Assembly: GCA_963978905.1 (NCBI GenBank)
Contig: OZ022260.1
Span: 35,171,326-35,235,325, forward strand
DNA length: 64,000 nt
Origin: Trichostrongylus colubriformis
Lineage: Eukaryota; Nematoda; Chromadorea; Rhabditida; Trichostrongylidae
Direction of reading: 5' to 3'
In this document: in pieces, positions 43,291 through 55,888 of the stretch
Position numbering within the stretch: position 1 is the stretch's first letter
Layout of the letters: each line of letters starts with the position of its first letter
Notes under the pieces: model-generated
The model's database searches: none
What the model was told of the DNA's origin: nothing
The model's input: the letters and a program-made list of their open reading frames with translations, nothing else
Position numbers and translations under genes: made by a program

Positions 43291-46199
43291 AAAAGTATGA
43301 GCATCAGTTCCTCAAGGTCTGTGGCACGGTGTCATCGCAAAAGTTTAGCGACAAGACTATGTGAGTTAGTAAAATAATAGCATGTATTCCACATGAATTG
43401 ACAAAACTGCCCCTTTCAGGCCTAACGAAGCACCAAAAAATTGCAATATATTTTGGAAAACTTATGAGACTTTTGCAGCCTTTTGAGTTTTTTTTTTTCG
43501 AATAAGCCGCCACCTATCACCATTTCCTAAAGCGTCTGAACAATTTGCTTCGGGAGAATAGCTTCAAGACCCAAGACGATGCTGTTTTGGGCAACCAGAA
43601 TAAGCAAGATTGCGTCTTGTTGAGAAAAATCTGCTGATTCTCACGGTTCTTATCTCGATTGATAAAGTTTTGTAGAAGTCGAGATACGCGTACGGGGTTA
43701 AAACGCGTGGACTTTTCGAACGACCTATTGAGTAAGTATATGTATACCGTATTGGATATGCTGTAATTCCATTTACATAGCACTGTAATTACATGATAAT
43801 GATAAATGAGGTGAAATGAATGAATTGAGTGACATTTAAGGCGCATGTGTAACTTCCGCATGTTTCTGTTCTTTTGATCTGCTTGTATGCGGATTTTACA
43901 AAAAGAGCGGAAAACAAATAAAAATTCCCATTATTGTTATTTGCAAGACTAGTAAGTTGCACTGACACCGCTGTGACTAGGAATAAGAGATTATCATGTT
44001 TACCACAGGATTCATTCACTCTTTTTGAAGCGAATTCCAGCAGGTAAACCATACCCTTAACCGACAACATACGAATACTCCTTTATAACATCACTAAGAC
44101 ATTTGAAGAAAAAAATATGTCAAATAACCGATGGTTCACAAATGACATACAGAGCGACCGAAAACATGCGGTTATGGATTTTAATTACCTCCATATCTTG
44201 TTCAGTCTTTTGGGCTTTTGTGGTGTTTGCTACTCACTGAAACAAAGTTCCTTAGGTGCGTAAGATGCAGAGTGGGAGTCGATAAATTTATTCAATGGAA
44301 AACACTGAAAATGACCAATCCCTAGCCTAGGTACTGAAAAGTGCTGTCATATTCCAAATGACGTGTGATGTCGGCAAAGTTCACCGATCGTTGTCAGTGA
44401 GTGGCCTTATATTATATTTTGTAACTCAATCATTTTAGTTACTTTACTTGTTGTACCTACTCATCTGAGGAGTCTTGTTTCATTAAGCTATGTGCTTGTT
44501 GTATATCTTAATCTCTCAGTTACTTACCATGCTATGCCTTACTTGTTCTTTAAATTACTCATATTTGGCGACGTTACTTAGGTTTCAACCTTTCACTCAC
44601 TTTACGTAATCAATCGTCTGACTTCAGTGGCTTAAATTTGATAATCCTGCACTGTATAGAAGGAGGGAAGAAGAATGAAAAGGTTCTTTTCGCTCTTGAA
44701 CGTTCGAAACAAGTTGCTCTCTGTACAAGCTCTCTCCCTCCCTTGACAAGTGAGGTAACTGTTGCATCACATACTTATTACTCGTTTCCACTTCATTAAT
44801 AAATCTGTCTAAACAGTTCCGCATGGCAAAAACAAGTGTCGTCAAGTAGGGCAACTTGTATTGAGAAATCACTTTATGTGATGAAGTCCTAGCCTTATCT
44901 CGCGTTACTTCCTGCACACCTACTCATCTGAAAACTTCGTTTCATTAGCTATGAGCTCATTTTCAGAGTTCAAGTTTAGCGAATTCGCAATTTATTTCCT
45001 GCACCCTACTCAACTGAGACACTTTGCTTTATTCAGTAACTGATGCTTCAAGAATTAAAAAACTGATTGATATATGTATGTAATCGGAGATTGAAGTTAT
45101 GGTTAAAATCCGAAACCTTACATATTTTTGATCGCTACTGTATTCATTTTTGATACGGGGGATCAATTTCTCTCGAACATTCTTGGATATTTGCAAAACG
45201 ACGACGGACCACTGCTAGTTAACGTGATGTCAACAGGATATTCCAAGGTAATGAGTGAGACCGAATCATGCTCGAGGCTAGCTACGAGCCATGTCGCTAC
45301 CAACTCCACGGAAAAAATGGCATTTGCAAGGCACACGGCAATGAGTGGCTACAACGAACAGCGACATCAAATTGGAGCTATGTGGTGGGGGGCGAAATCG
45401 TTGGAATCCGTAACGATTCAAGCTCTTCGACAAGGAACCCCATTCCACAGCATTTACCTATTGTTTTTTATTTTTCTCATTGAAACTGCCTGCGATTAGT
45501 CCAATCCGTTCTCTGGAAGTATTACGCCCAAATCGCAATCGTAAAAGCATTTTATTCGAATTAAGGTCGTTCAAGAAAGGCCAGCTATGCCTTTCCGAGC
45601 TTAGATTCGATAGAATGGAGAAACTTGAGGTAAAAAGGTTAATAAAATTTATCCAATTTCCAAGCAAACATCCTAGAGATTCTCATTGTTGTTTTAAGCG
45701 ATAAATCAGGTTGTGCTGGTTAGGTTTGCTCAAAAGAAGGAGTCCTATTTCAAGGCAGACCAAAAAGCGTTAAAAATGAAAATGAAGCGTTACAAAAAAG
45801 ACTTGAGAAGTGCTTATCAAGCTTCCAGATCGAAACTGGAAGTATGGGCGAAGTCACGCTCCAAGAATAACTTGCAATCGCTCAAAGACGAGTAACGGCT
45901 CAGCATGCTCAGCGGGTCAAGGCAGCTCTCAAAATTAGTCATCCAATAAAAACGGGAGACCTAAACATGCTTCATGCGGAGCATTTTCGACGAAGGGAGC
46001 CTCTCTGAGTTTTGTCAGAGTCAACTTTCAACAAGCTCCGCCCCTTTGACGTCACCCACCCCTGGCCCACCTTAGAGACGGGATTTGAGTATAATTGATG
46101 GGGAAAAAGCCTCACTTCGATTCATGCTTTTCCTTTTTCACTGTCACGCTATACCTCAGCCTTTTGAATTTTCAACATTATTTGACAATCGTTTCACGT
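43291..46199. other. Intergenic, A/T-rich, no supported gene
   Basis: Degenerate direct repeats of CCTACTCA(T/A)CTGAG with a TTTCATTA.CTATG-type follow-up occur near 44,455, 44,920 and 45,000. Plus-strand frames at 45,128-45,499 and 45,268-45,483 look somewhat coding, but I found no good acceptors. A lysine-rich frame at 45,713-45,895 is of unknown nature. Confidence 0.3.
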
Positions 46200-47410
46200 T
46201 CGAAACGAATTGCTCCTCCCACTTTCTCTAAGGTTTGTTGATCCACAAAACTTCTATACAGAAAAAGAGCTATCATTTCTAGAATCGGCTACATGCTATT
46301 GCGAAGGGTTTTTTGTAGGAAGTCTAGCCAGACCGCAAAAGAAACTCTTAAGTCACGACTTCCATCAAAATAAACGAGTTCTACAGAAAGTGCTCCCATG
46401 TTCTCTTTTGATGAAGCCTCGGCATGACTTGTCGACTGTTTTTCTTTTATACGTCAACACGAAGTTGAAACCGGACTCCTTTATTGGTCTATCGTTTCGA
46501 CCTCTCGTCTTCTTCAGAGGCCTGAAGATGGCTCGAAGCTCCGATTTGCAAAGTATCCGAACAAGCGCCTTCTCCCCTATAGCGTTCCCGGCGCAGTTTC
46601 GAGATCGCTCTCGGACAAACCGGTAATGAAGCAACAGACTCACCCGGGATTTCACCGGCGGAGCAGCAGCTCACGCCTCTGCGACATGGCTTGCGTTATT
46701 TATGAGCTTCAATGTAGGGCTTGTAATGGCACATATAGTGGAGAAACGGAAAGGGTGCTGGTGCTATATGCCTTAAGGAACATCCAAATGGAAAAGGCGT
46801 GGCGTTATAACCACTCCACTTCGCAAGCATAAAGTTGAGGAGCAACGGAAATGACTTTGATGTTATGTGTTCTATTTTGGCGTACGAGACGGAAGTTTCA
46901 TCACAGGAAGTGTTAGAGTTATTCTGGATGCACAAGAAAGCCACGAATGAATAACTGAAACCAGTGTCTTTCGATCGATGAGTAACGAACTTCTACTTTT
47001 TGTATCTCAGTGCGAGTTACAGTAAAGGCGACGTGCGCGGCAGGAGTTTCTGCCGTTAAAAACACCGAGGCAATTAAGACTAATTCGCCTTATTTCGCCT
47101 TGTGATTGAGGCGTGAGCTGCTGTTCCACTGATGGAATTTGGGGTGAGCCTGTTGTTCCATTACTGTGCTGCTCCGCTGGTGGAATCTTGTGTGAGTCTG
47201 TTGCTCCATTACTGGATTTTGCAAAAGCGATCTCGAAATGACGCCGGAAACACTGGAGGGGAGGAGGCGCTTGTTCGGATACATTGCAAATCAAGAGCTT
47301 CGAGCCACTCTCAGGCCTCTGAAGAAGATGAGAAGGTCGAAACGATGAGCCAATAAATGTTCCCACATCTAAGCTCGTGTTAGCATATAAAAGAAAATTA
47401 GACAACAGTA
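46200..47410. mobile_element. Probable retroelement relic with GIY-YIG-like domain and inverted duplicate
   Basis: A plus-strand frame from 46,686 reads ACVIYELQCRACNGTYSGETE, followed after a frameshift by a LKEHPNGKG segment and FWMHKKATNE before a stop. Y.L.C..C...Y.GET....R..EH resembles the GIY-YIG nuclease end of Penelope-like elements. Just upstream, 46,440-46,680 (YVNTKLKPDSFIGLSFRP..) recurs in inverse orientation at 47,130-47,400 on the minus strand (YANTSLDVGTFIGSSFRP..), so pieces of two copies lie tail to tail. No reverse transcriptase motif was found. Confidence 0.45.
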
Positions 47411-49212
47411 AGTGTAAATATAAATTATATACCTAAAAATTGCAGAGTTACAACCCTCATTTTGAAGGGCTAACCACAAAAGCAGTATGTGGTTTTTTAT
47501 TTTTTAGCTGTCTGCCGGCGCAATGTCAACAGTAACCGCTGAGGCTGTGTACAGTCTGATATCACGTGCCAACGGACAATAAAATAATAAAGAGGTCGGA
47601 ATTGTTCTTTTATAGTTTTTTTCCCATCGGATCCCTATTGATCCAGCAGAAGTCGATCAGGAGTAAGGTCGAAATGCCCAAAGATCTCGGTGCTATATTG
47701 AGATGACCCACGCCTCCGTCCTCAACTTGAAACCGTACTGGGAAATGCATACTCGTTGACTATAAAATAAATGTCCTCACCATTTGACATTACCCCATCT
47801 CCGCTTCTAGGTAATTTATGATATCAATAGAACAGAATGGGGGGGGGGCATTCAAATAAAAGAGCGCCATTATGTCTAAGAATAGGTTACAGCATGCGTT
47901 GTAGAATAGAAAAATCGACAGAGATTTATTCTAATTACAGCTCTTGTGTGGCCAGTCAAGCGTGAAAAAACATTTTCGATCACATAACAAGCTCTATTCC
48001 CCTCTGACAACAAGGAGTAAAGTCATGGCAAGGCTGCAATCATTTCGTAGTGTTCTATTGATGACTGGACATGTTCCAAACGGAACAAAGTCGATGGCCA
48101 ATGAGATCACCGTGGGCTACACATAAGGAGGGAAGGCACCTCATGAATTGTATAATGATTTGAGCAGTGAAAACAATTACTGACATTTGAAGCAGATTTG
48201 AGTGCGGAAAATCCAGGTTGAGCAAGACTTGCTCAATGTGGCGTAAATACTTTTTGGGCTGCACCAAACACAACAGGACCAGTCACATGCCATTAATGTT
48301 GGTTCAGCTGCGAAAACGAGATTTTCAAATTACCATTCAAAGCGCAGCCATATGCTGAAACAACAAAAATATTATGAATAAATAGACAAGCGTTCAGATA
48401 ATCCTCCTACGAGACGAGCCGAAAATTCGACTTATTAAAAATTGCTTCTGAAATTGGTTTACGCAAGGAGCATCAGCTTGCATTCTGCAGTGCCCAAGCT
48501 CTACTTATAATGATAACGAAATGAATATTAACATGATAAACTTTCCTAAATAAACTTTCCAATAAACAAGAAATTTTGTATGTCTTGCTGTTCGTTTGCA
48601 TGAATAATAATTATTATTGTACTAGCAACAACATAAATATGTTGACCCATGGTTATTCCAACTATCAAAAATGTTGCCAGACATCTGAGGAATAGAGTTC
48701 GCTCCCCCAGCTTTCTGGCATTTTCGGTTGTATGTTTTTGCATAGGTTAATAAACAAATAGCAACCATATAATATGTATTAAGAGAGGCAGCTTTGAATA
48801 GGCACTCATTCAAGTGTTCGGAATTGATTAAAAATGCAGGAAAATTATATTGAAATAAAAAATACAAAAATTTCAATGCGATAATTGTAAAAAGTCAAAA
48901 GGCCTTCTGCTAAGAATCATTTCTTTAAAAAATATTTAGTATAAGGACGTATTCTAAGTACTATGAAACAAAAAATATGTACATTGCATATGTAAATATA
49001 ACCAGAAAAACTAGAAGAAATTAGCGGTGCAAAGGAAAGGGTAAAGCGGAATGAGCAAAACGTAGAAATAGGCTATGCATCCATCACAAAGTCATTTGCC
49101 CGAAGCCCTTTTTTGTACACGAGTATTGGATTGGAGTCCAGATGAATGGCTGACCACGAAGAAAGCGTGAAGATTATCGGAGCCAAACAGACAAGGACGA
49201 CAGCGGCCACTC
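47411..49212. other. Intergenic, no supported gene
   Basis: A frame following an acceptor (ATTACAG) at 47,941 runs 62 codons to TAA at 48,126, but has no partner exon. A 9-bp G run lies near 47,839. Nothing else was recognised. Confidence 0.3.
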
Positions 49213-49371
49213 TACAGTTCGTTTCAGAAAAACTGATTGGGCGTGTCCTAGGGACTTGGATGAACGTGTATCAAACTCCCTCAATTCTCTCACCCCGCCA
49301 TAAACTCTCACTCTCGCCATTCACCCAAGTCCGTGGGACACGCCCAAACAGTTTTTTCGAAATGGACTATA
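49213..49371. repeat. MITE, GATAGGGCGTGGCC family, copy 3
   Basis: Left ACAGTTCGTTTCAG..TTGGGCGTGTCC; right GGACACGCCCAA..CGAAATGGACTATA. The interior CTCACCCCGCC and CTCTCACTCTCGCC words match copy 1. Confidence 0.75.
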
Positions 49372-50642
49372 GATGCTCTGACGTGTAGCCGTGTAAGAGA
49401 ATCGCAGTAAGCTGAGGAAAAGGCGTTAAAACCTTGAAAACGTATCTTGCACCGTGCACATTTCACGACAATCTTGGGTAGTCCATCACAGTTCAATAAA
49501 GGCAGAAACGCTAAAAGGGTAGACCGGTGCAGAAAGAAAAAAACAAACAAATCGCTCAAATTTTATGGAAATAGGCATTTTCAGCTATTTTTGTTATCGC
49601 GCTATTGTATAGGTTTATGAGAGCGTTTGGCTAAGGATGGCGAAGGAACCAGGACCAGACAAGTTTGACACGATGGAGGGGAAGTGTCGAGCGACAGGGA
49701 CGCAGGTCATGTGATTGCCGTCGCTCCTCACAACCAGCTAGAACCTCTTTACGTTTGTGAAGAGGGGAATACTCCACCTGTCACCAGGTGTGCTTGTTTC
49801 AAGGATGAGCCATGCATAACCCTCTGGGGTCGTGCTGGCAGTCGAATTTTATTTCAACCTCCATTCAGCGATTTTATAAACCACTATTCTCATGTTCTTT
49901 CTAAAACTCTGCAGCCCTCAGGCGTTTATATAAGTTACAAAAACATTAATAGATATTCATAAAATTCAGCAAAGAACCCCGATAAAGTTCGTATGGAGCT
50001 CGGTAAACTTGTAATATCCATTAATGAAGTGTGATGTACCCGTTTTTATTAGTGCACTATATTCCATTGGAGAAGTTCATAGCATACTGATTACAAAATA
50101 TGGAAAAATCCGGGAAATGCTAATAAAAGAGGAAAAATTTAATGGTCTTCTAGAACAAATAATGGTAGCAGATGGGATGATTTTGAGTAATCGCATTTTA
50201 ATTGACGTCTTAACTAAGCTACTAGTAAAAAGCACTATTTCAACTGAAGAACAATGATAGATGATAGTTGCAGATGGGCTTATACTCTTTAGCAACCCAT
50301 CGAAGATTTTTTTAAGGAATTTTTAGAGTAAACACGTTGAGTCCTATATTCTCAAAGCGCACTTAGACTAAAAAAAAAGTCGGGCGGAAATTCCATGAAA
50401 AAATGTGATCTCTCATGTAATGAATGAAATAAGGAGTAGCGATGTGGTCATCAAAGAAGCTCTACGATTTGAGACAAAAAATGTTTTGATATTTTTGATT
50501 TTTGCTTTTGCCCATAACTCAGCATCCTTGTATGTAGTAACAAAAAATCGTGTTCATGGCGCACACGATAAGGACACCGAACACTTGGTCCTTTAAGAGT
50601 GCCTTTAAATCAAATTTGGGTGCAGTAGATTCATTAGTCAGC

Positions 50643-51021
50643 TATGGGAAGAATGTCTTACAAAAAAATCGAGCCAACGTTCCAGTTCAGCCCGAGCGTC
50701 AAAATCGGAGAACGGCTAGAATATTCGATAGAATGTAGTCATTCCTGCTTACTAATTATGCAAAACATTTCGAGAACTCAACGTTGTTTTGACTTCAGAG
50801 CTGCCATGTTTACAGCCAACATTTCCACGTGATTTCTTTCAGTGATTAACGATATGCCCACATTTGAACAATATGTCTATTCGATTTTTTCTTCGAAATT
50901 TTACGTTTTAGTACCTCTCCATAGAGCAATGGCACGGAAGGTGAAAAGGACTCTGAGCGAAACCAGTGGAACAAATGTTCAGAAGATTGTAGCCCTACTG
51001 ATTTATTATACAAAGGGTAAT
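50643..51021 (+). CDS. Possible two-exon gene fragment, unknown protein
   Basis: A CAG acceptor at about 50,639-50,641 is followed two bases later by an ATG opening MSYKKIEPTFQFSPSVKI.. A strong acceptor (TTCTTTCAG) then starts a 59-codon open stretch at about 50,842 (NDMPTFEQYVYSIFSSKF.. to ..IVALLIYYTK) ending at an AAAGG/GTAATG donor near 51,018. The donor of the first part (GAAT/GTAGTC) is weak. No domain was recognised and no later exon was found. Confidence 0.25.
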
Positions 51022-51179
51022 GCATTCGATGGATAATCAATCCTCCGCGGGAAACGCCATGCGTTTCACTTTCGTTCAGAATCGTAACGATGTTTTGATG
51101 TCACGTTCTCACCCTTTGTAATGTCTTAGGGTTACAAAAACGGCATCACGTGGAAGGATTCCTCAACCGTCGAACACCT

Positions 51180-51490
51180 TGGACAAAATGACAGACAGAC
51201 ACACACACACACAGACAGACAGATAGACAGACAGTGAAACAAGCAAAAACAAACACGCACAACCTCTGATTTTACATTCTAGAATTATTATACATAGGTC
51301 GACTTCACCGACCCCATAAGGTGCGACAGACAAACAGACAGACAAAGAAACAAACAAACACACCAAACTCCTGGTTCACATATCTAAGATTATAATATAA
51401 GCGGGTCCGCTTCGCTAGACCTATAAGATAGGACAAACAGAAAGACAAACAAACAAGCCCATCAAACTTCTGGTTTACATGCATAGAATT
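51180..51490. repeat. Tandem units with GACA/AACA microsatellites
   Basis: About three units of roughly 120 bp. Each has a GACA or AACA run, then CC(A/T)..C..CTGGTTTACAT-like and AGAATTA.(A/T)ATA words. Minus-strand open frames here are rich in CLSVC-type repeats and are artefacts. Confidence 0.75.
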
Positions 51491-52487
51491 ACAATATAGG
51501 GCGGGTATTGTATCAGGGTATTTAGAGTTTGTGGTCGTTTTGTTGTAGAAAGAAAAGAAGCGAAAGGCCAGCAAAAGGGAAGGAAACAAGTTAGGCTCGC
51601 AGGCTGAAGATCTGAGCATGAAAAGGGCGCGTTGGAGCTTATTGTCATAACGGAATACCAATATCCCATTATATTATAATACGTGATAGTAATATGGGAA
51701 TATGGGCAGTGTTGGCCTATCCTGAAAGTATCGCAGCCACAAAGAACTGAAAACATCCGTTAGAATAGAATTACATTGATATGGAGCAATGGACAATGCC
51801 TGGCTGAAAGAGAACAAACGGAGATTACGTGATAACACGAAAAATAAGAAAAAAAATTTAAAAAGGATGACCAACACAGAGTTACCAGGAGAGTTGCCTC
51901 GAGGATTTCACGATCAAGTAGACTCTAAATGGACACTGCGGTCCGAGGAAACGGAATGTGGCGGCGCAATCGCGTTGAAATGCATGCTTTGAACTCCCTA
52001 CAAAGACTCTACCTGGTGATTTCGGACGGCCGAGTGCACGGAGGAGGTGGGCAATTTAAACAGTTTGATATGTCCATTGCCCCGCCTATTTATTTATTAC
52101 ACAGGGAAAAAATAGTCAGCGACGAGTGGAGAAAAGTAGCCCTATTCCCAGAATTTTTGCTCGTTTCATTCGTCCTCGTTGTGGCGTTTGTGGCACGTTG
52201 AAATGTGATTTCGAACAGGCTTCCACATTCGAAAGCGAAGATGATAGCAGACCTTAGGGAGAGCACATGAAATTTCCAGCTGCCTTCAGGTTCTTGGGTA
52301 TGTATCTTTTAGAGCTCAAATATAAAGCAGCGGTTTCAGTTACCTCTCCCTCTGTCTGCAGCTTATAGCAATGGCTGGATACACAGTACTAGAAGCTGTG
52401 CTTCTGAATGGTCGATTGAATGGTTGCACAGTTGATTCCACAGAGGTCGGTTACATTGCTGCTCTCATTTTAATATATCAAGTTGTA

Positions 52488-53662
52488 AGGGAAGTTTTGA
52501 AGGGTTCTCACAAATTCAACTTCGGGAGATCATAACTCGTCTCAGACTGCATGTTTTCCTACAGAATGAGCACCATTCGTTTCGATACACTTTTGGCAAC
52601 ATAAAAGATACTTGCGTATCTGATTCTGGTGAAGGGCTGACGATCTGTATTGCGCGAAATCGAAAAAAGTCGACTTCAAACCACTGCTGTTGAATAAGCT
52701 GTCCAGATGTGTGGAAAAATGGGGCTTAGCGCTAGATCTGATGAATATGAGGACTTCAGCCTGTAACTACTCGAAATACCGGAAGAGGATTTGTGAAAAA
52801 TGCGCTCGCGCATGGCTGCTGCGAGGGAACGCGCAACACCTTTTTTTTTGCTTTTACAAATCAAAGATATGTACTGAACAATGTGAGACTTGCAAGATTT
52901 ATTCCAAAAGATTCAAAAACACTTTCACAAAAAATGATTGCAAAAGAACGTTGCAAAAGTATTTTGAACTTTTATTGGCAAGCTTTCGGCGCTTAGCGCC
53001 GAAAGCTTGCCAATAAAAGCGCTTAGCGCCGAAAGCTTGCCAATAAAAGTTCAAAATACTTTTGCAACGTTCTTTTGCAATCATTTTTTGTGAAAGTGTT
53101 TTTGAATCTTTTGGAATAAATCTTGCAAGTCTCACATTGTTCAGTACATATTCAGATCAACATGAGGCTTCGGGACAAGACAATGCTGAAAATCAAAGAT
53201 ACTTGAGGTGGTCAATCACCTTTGGGCTGGGAAGGCCAATACTCTTGGATATGCCCTGCAAGTATAGACGCCGTCGCTTTCTGCCGTTTTATTTAAGCGT
53301 TTCAATTGAAAATTCGAGCAGCTCATTCTCATTTGTGCACTTCTTAAACCAGGGACAAAGTATTCCATTCGATGCTTCTCCCCTCCCCTTGCAGTATTCA
53401 CATATCTAGGTCCTCTTCGCTGGGACTCCACGAAGCAAGAAGTGAGTCATCCAAAAAGTGCCATATTCGCAGTACTTTAAAATTTCTCTAATAATTCGCA
53501 AACCTTGTGGCATTCTTAGGTGAGCTCATGTATAATCAGAAAGAGCAACCTTTTGTCTACATAAGGTACACGATAGGTATGTTGATTCATGTTGACACTC
53601 CTTCAATTTTGAATTTATCTTGTGAACGCGCAAAACCGGCCAGAACTTTCCTTACAACCTAA
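52488..53662 (-). mobile_element. mariner-like relic interrupted by a large palindrome
   Basis: The right end, in reverse, reads TTAGGTTGTAAGGAAAGTTC; the left end is a decayed version (AGTTGTAAGGGAAGTTTTG). It matches the element at 54,584-55,461 in reverse. The minus strand keeps the N-terminal helix-turn-helix region (about 53,420-53,230, with NTARGGE and a broken W.Q..R stretch). A segment reading MRERIFHKSSSG at about 52,800 also has a counterpart in the other copy. About 300 bp, including the palindrome 52,867-53,151, is absent from the other copy. Confidence 0.6.
52867..53151. repeat. Near-perfect palindrome, 133-bp arms
   Basis: Arms 52,867-52,999 and 53,019-53,151 are inverse copies; by eye they differ at one base. 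The 19-bp spacer (CGAAAGCTTGCCAATAAAA) is itself a second copy of sequence in the right arm, so the centre holds GGCGCTTAGCGCC hairpins. Both strands give the same open frame (RLARFIPKDSKTLSQKMIAK). The arms are far less diverged than the surrounding mariner relic. Confidence 0.95.
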
Positions 53663-54583
53663 TATAACCTAGTATAGGAAGCAGCTTTTTTGAGTTATTT
53701 TTTTCAAGGGAGCTGTGGTTGAGGTTCTTCCACGAAGACTCGATTACGGATGTGAAATGAAGTAAAAACACGCTCCATTTGACGTGTGTTCACATTTGCA
53801 TAATAATTAGGCAAGATGTCAAGTAATTCGGAGTCAGCGGAAATTTTATATTTGTGGTTTTTTGAACAATTGTGTGATAATTTTGGGGGGTTGATACATC
53901 TTATAATGGAAACAGAGGTTTTATATGGCAAGCTAGTGAGGAATAGTCCGGAAAAACTTTAAAGTTCAGGATTTGTTATTTTTATAATATCTACCGAAGC
54001 ACTAGTCCCAGTCCATGAGCGTTCGGCGAGAAGTGATCGAGGATGGTAGAGATGAGCCAAGGACGCTGATAACGTGGTTGCAACTGCTCTCACTAATCGC
54101 ATCAGAGGGTTGGTGGCCAGTACACCTGCTCCAGTCGCTGTTCTTGTGGCATTACCGCTTTAACCCACAACGTACCGCGTGCAACACATGGTGTTGCACC
54201 CCGAACGGTTTCTGGCTGGCAAAGTGCAGCACATGGTGTTGCACCGGTATCAAACCACAATTTTTCCGCATTTTGAAACTGTATCGTTGTCAAAAGCTGC
54301 CACTCTGTGTTTTCGAATATGGAAAATAACATATCTTTCTGGGACCTTTCCCTTCCAAAAAGTTGCTAGGATTTTGGCACCACGCTTTTTGAACACCATA
54401 GCAAGCAAGAACAAAACAATTGACAGGACGGCTACTCAACTCTATAGATGAGACTTCGGCTTAGATTACTTTTCTATTGACTGTGGACCTAACTGCCTAG
54501 TTGTATAAAAGTTTAGTTTTTGCTAGGAGTGGCATTCCTGGGTGGCCAAGTGCAACAAACGGTGTTGCACGTCTTGAAAACTA
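53663..54583. other. Intergenic between two mariner relics
   Basis: A short word, (T)GCAACA(C)..GGTGTTGCAC, recurs at about 54,180, 54,225 and 54,550. No gene was recognised. Confidence 0.35.
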
Positions 54584-55461
54584 TTAGGTTGTAAGGAAAG
54601 TTCTGGCTGCTTTTTCGCGTTCACAAGATAAATCCAGATATCAGAGCGGGTCAACACGAATCAGCTGACATATTGTGCTCCTTAGATAGACAAAAAGTTG
54701 CTCTTTCTAAATATATGTTTCATTTGTATGCCACAAGGTACTAGTTCAAAGTACTGCGAAAATGGCACTTTTAAGATGCCTTCACTTCACGAGTTCTTAT
54801 TTAGCCGAGTCCCAGCGAAGAGGACCTTAAATGTGAATACTGCGAGAGGAGGGGGTGAAGCAATGGATGGAACACTTTGTCTCTGGTTTCAGAAGTGCAG
54901 AAATGAAAACGAGCTGCTTGAATTTTTAATTGATCAAATCGCTTTAACAAAAACGGCAGAAGGCGATGAGCGTCCATATTTGCAGGGGATATCCACAAGT
55001 ACTATTGGCCCTCAACAAACAAACTTAGATGACCACGCCAAGTAGCCTTGATCTGGAAAGATCCAAAAAAATGGGTGCCCGGGACCCCTCACGGCAGTTA
55101 TGCGCAAGCGCATTTTTCACAAATCCTTTTCCAGTAATTGAAGCAGTTGCAAGCTGGAGCCTTTACTGATCCATCATATTCATCAGATCTAGCGCTAACT
55201 AAGCCCCACTTTCCCGCAGACACTGGACAGCTCCTTCAGTGGCAGTGTGTTCAGAAATAGTGGTCATCTGGAGTCGACTTTTTTCATTTCGCGCAATATA
55301 AATCTTCAGCCCTTCATCAACTCGAGATATGTAGAAATGCATAATATTGACAAGAGTGTGGCACATAGAATGGTGCTCATTCCGTGAGAAAAGATGCACT
55401 CTGCCGAGTTATGATCCCCCGAAGTTGTCCAAAGCCGGCCAAAACTTTCCTTACAGCCTAA
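54584..55461 (+). mobile_element. mariner-like relic, non-autonomous
   Basis: Inverted ends TTAGGTTGTAAGGAAAGTTC and the inverse of TTAGGCTGTAAGGAAAGTTT, with TA at 54,582-54,583 and 55,462-55,463; 878 bp. The plus-strand frame 54,698-55,045 contains LNVNTARGGGEAMDGTLCLW and FQKCRNENELLEF. These match the mariner helix-turn-helix region (..N.A.GEG.VSERT...WFQ.FR..). The catalytic domain is missing or unrecognisable. It lies inverted to the related element at 52.5 kb. Confidence 0.75.
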
Positions 55462-55584
55462 TAGATAAGATCGTCTAGCCATACAGGCAGGAACGGGGAA
55501 AATAGCCTCGGTAAGTTATGTGTATGACCACAGAAGTTTATAGTGTTGCGTGAAACAGGATTCTAAGAAATATTGGGCTCATAG

Positions 55585-55888
55585 TCATAGCCCTTGTCCA
55601 TTTAAGAAACTAGAAATGTTGCAAGCGATGCATAGGATCGAGAATGTCGAAGTGGGATGAACGAGCAAAGGCAGAATCCCACAGGATAAATTAGGCTTTT
55701 CCCAGAAAAAATTGCAATTTCCATTTGCTGTGACTGCTAATGACGTCGCGGGGCAATGTTGACAAACGATCTTATTCAAATTAATACAGTTTGCGACGGA
55801 CGGATTTGTGGCGAATAAGCTGTGAGGAAGGTCGGTGCACGTTTCGCTGCAGCTGGTCCTAAGTGCAATGGCTTGACAGGATGGGGGA
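55585..55888 (-). CDS. Possible cysteine-rich exon, unknown protein
   Basis: After an acceptor GATTTTCAG (minus strand) a frame runs about 100 codons to TGA. It is rich in spaced cysteines (PSCQAIALRTSCSETCTDLP, NCINLNKIVCQHCPATS, NGNCNFFWEK, NLSCGI), as in secreted nematode proteins. A further minus-strand frame at 56,998-57,201 also has spaced cysteines, but I could not join them. I do not recognise the domain. Confidence 0.3.

Noticed and set aside
45128..45499. Plus-strand frame with coding-like look
   Set aside because: No acceptor upstream, no partner exon and no recognised domain.
52690..53135. Matching open frames on both strands (..ARFIPKDSKTLSQK..)
   Set aside because: They are the same sequence read from the two arms of the palindrome.
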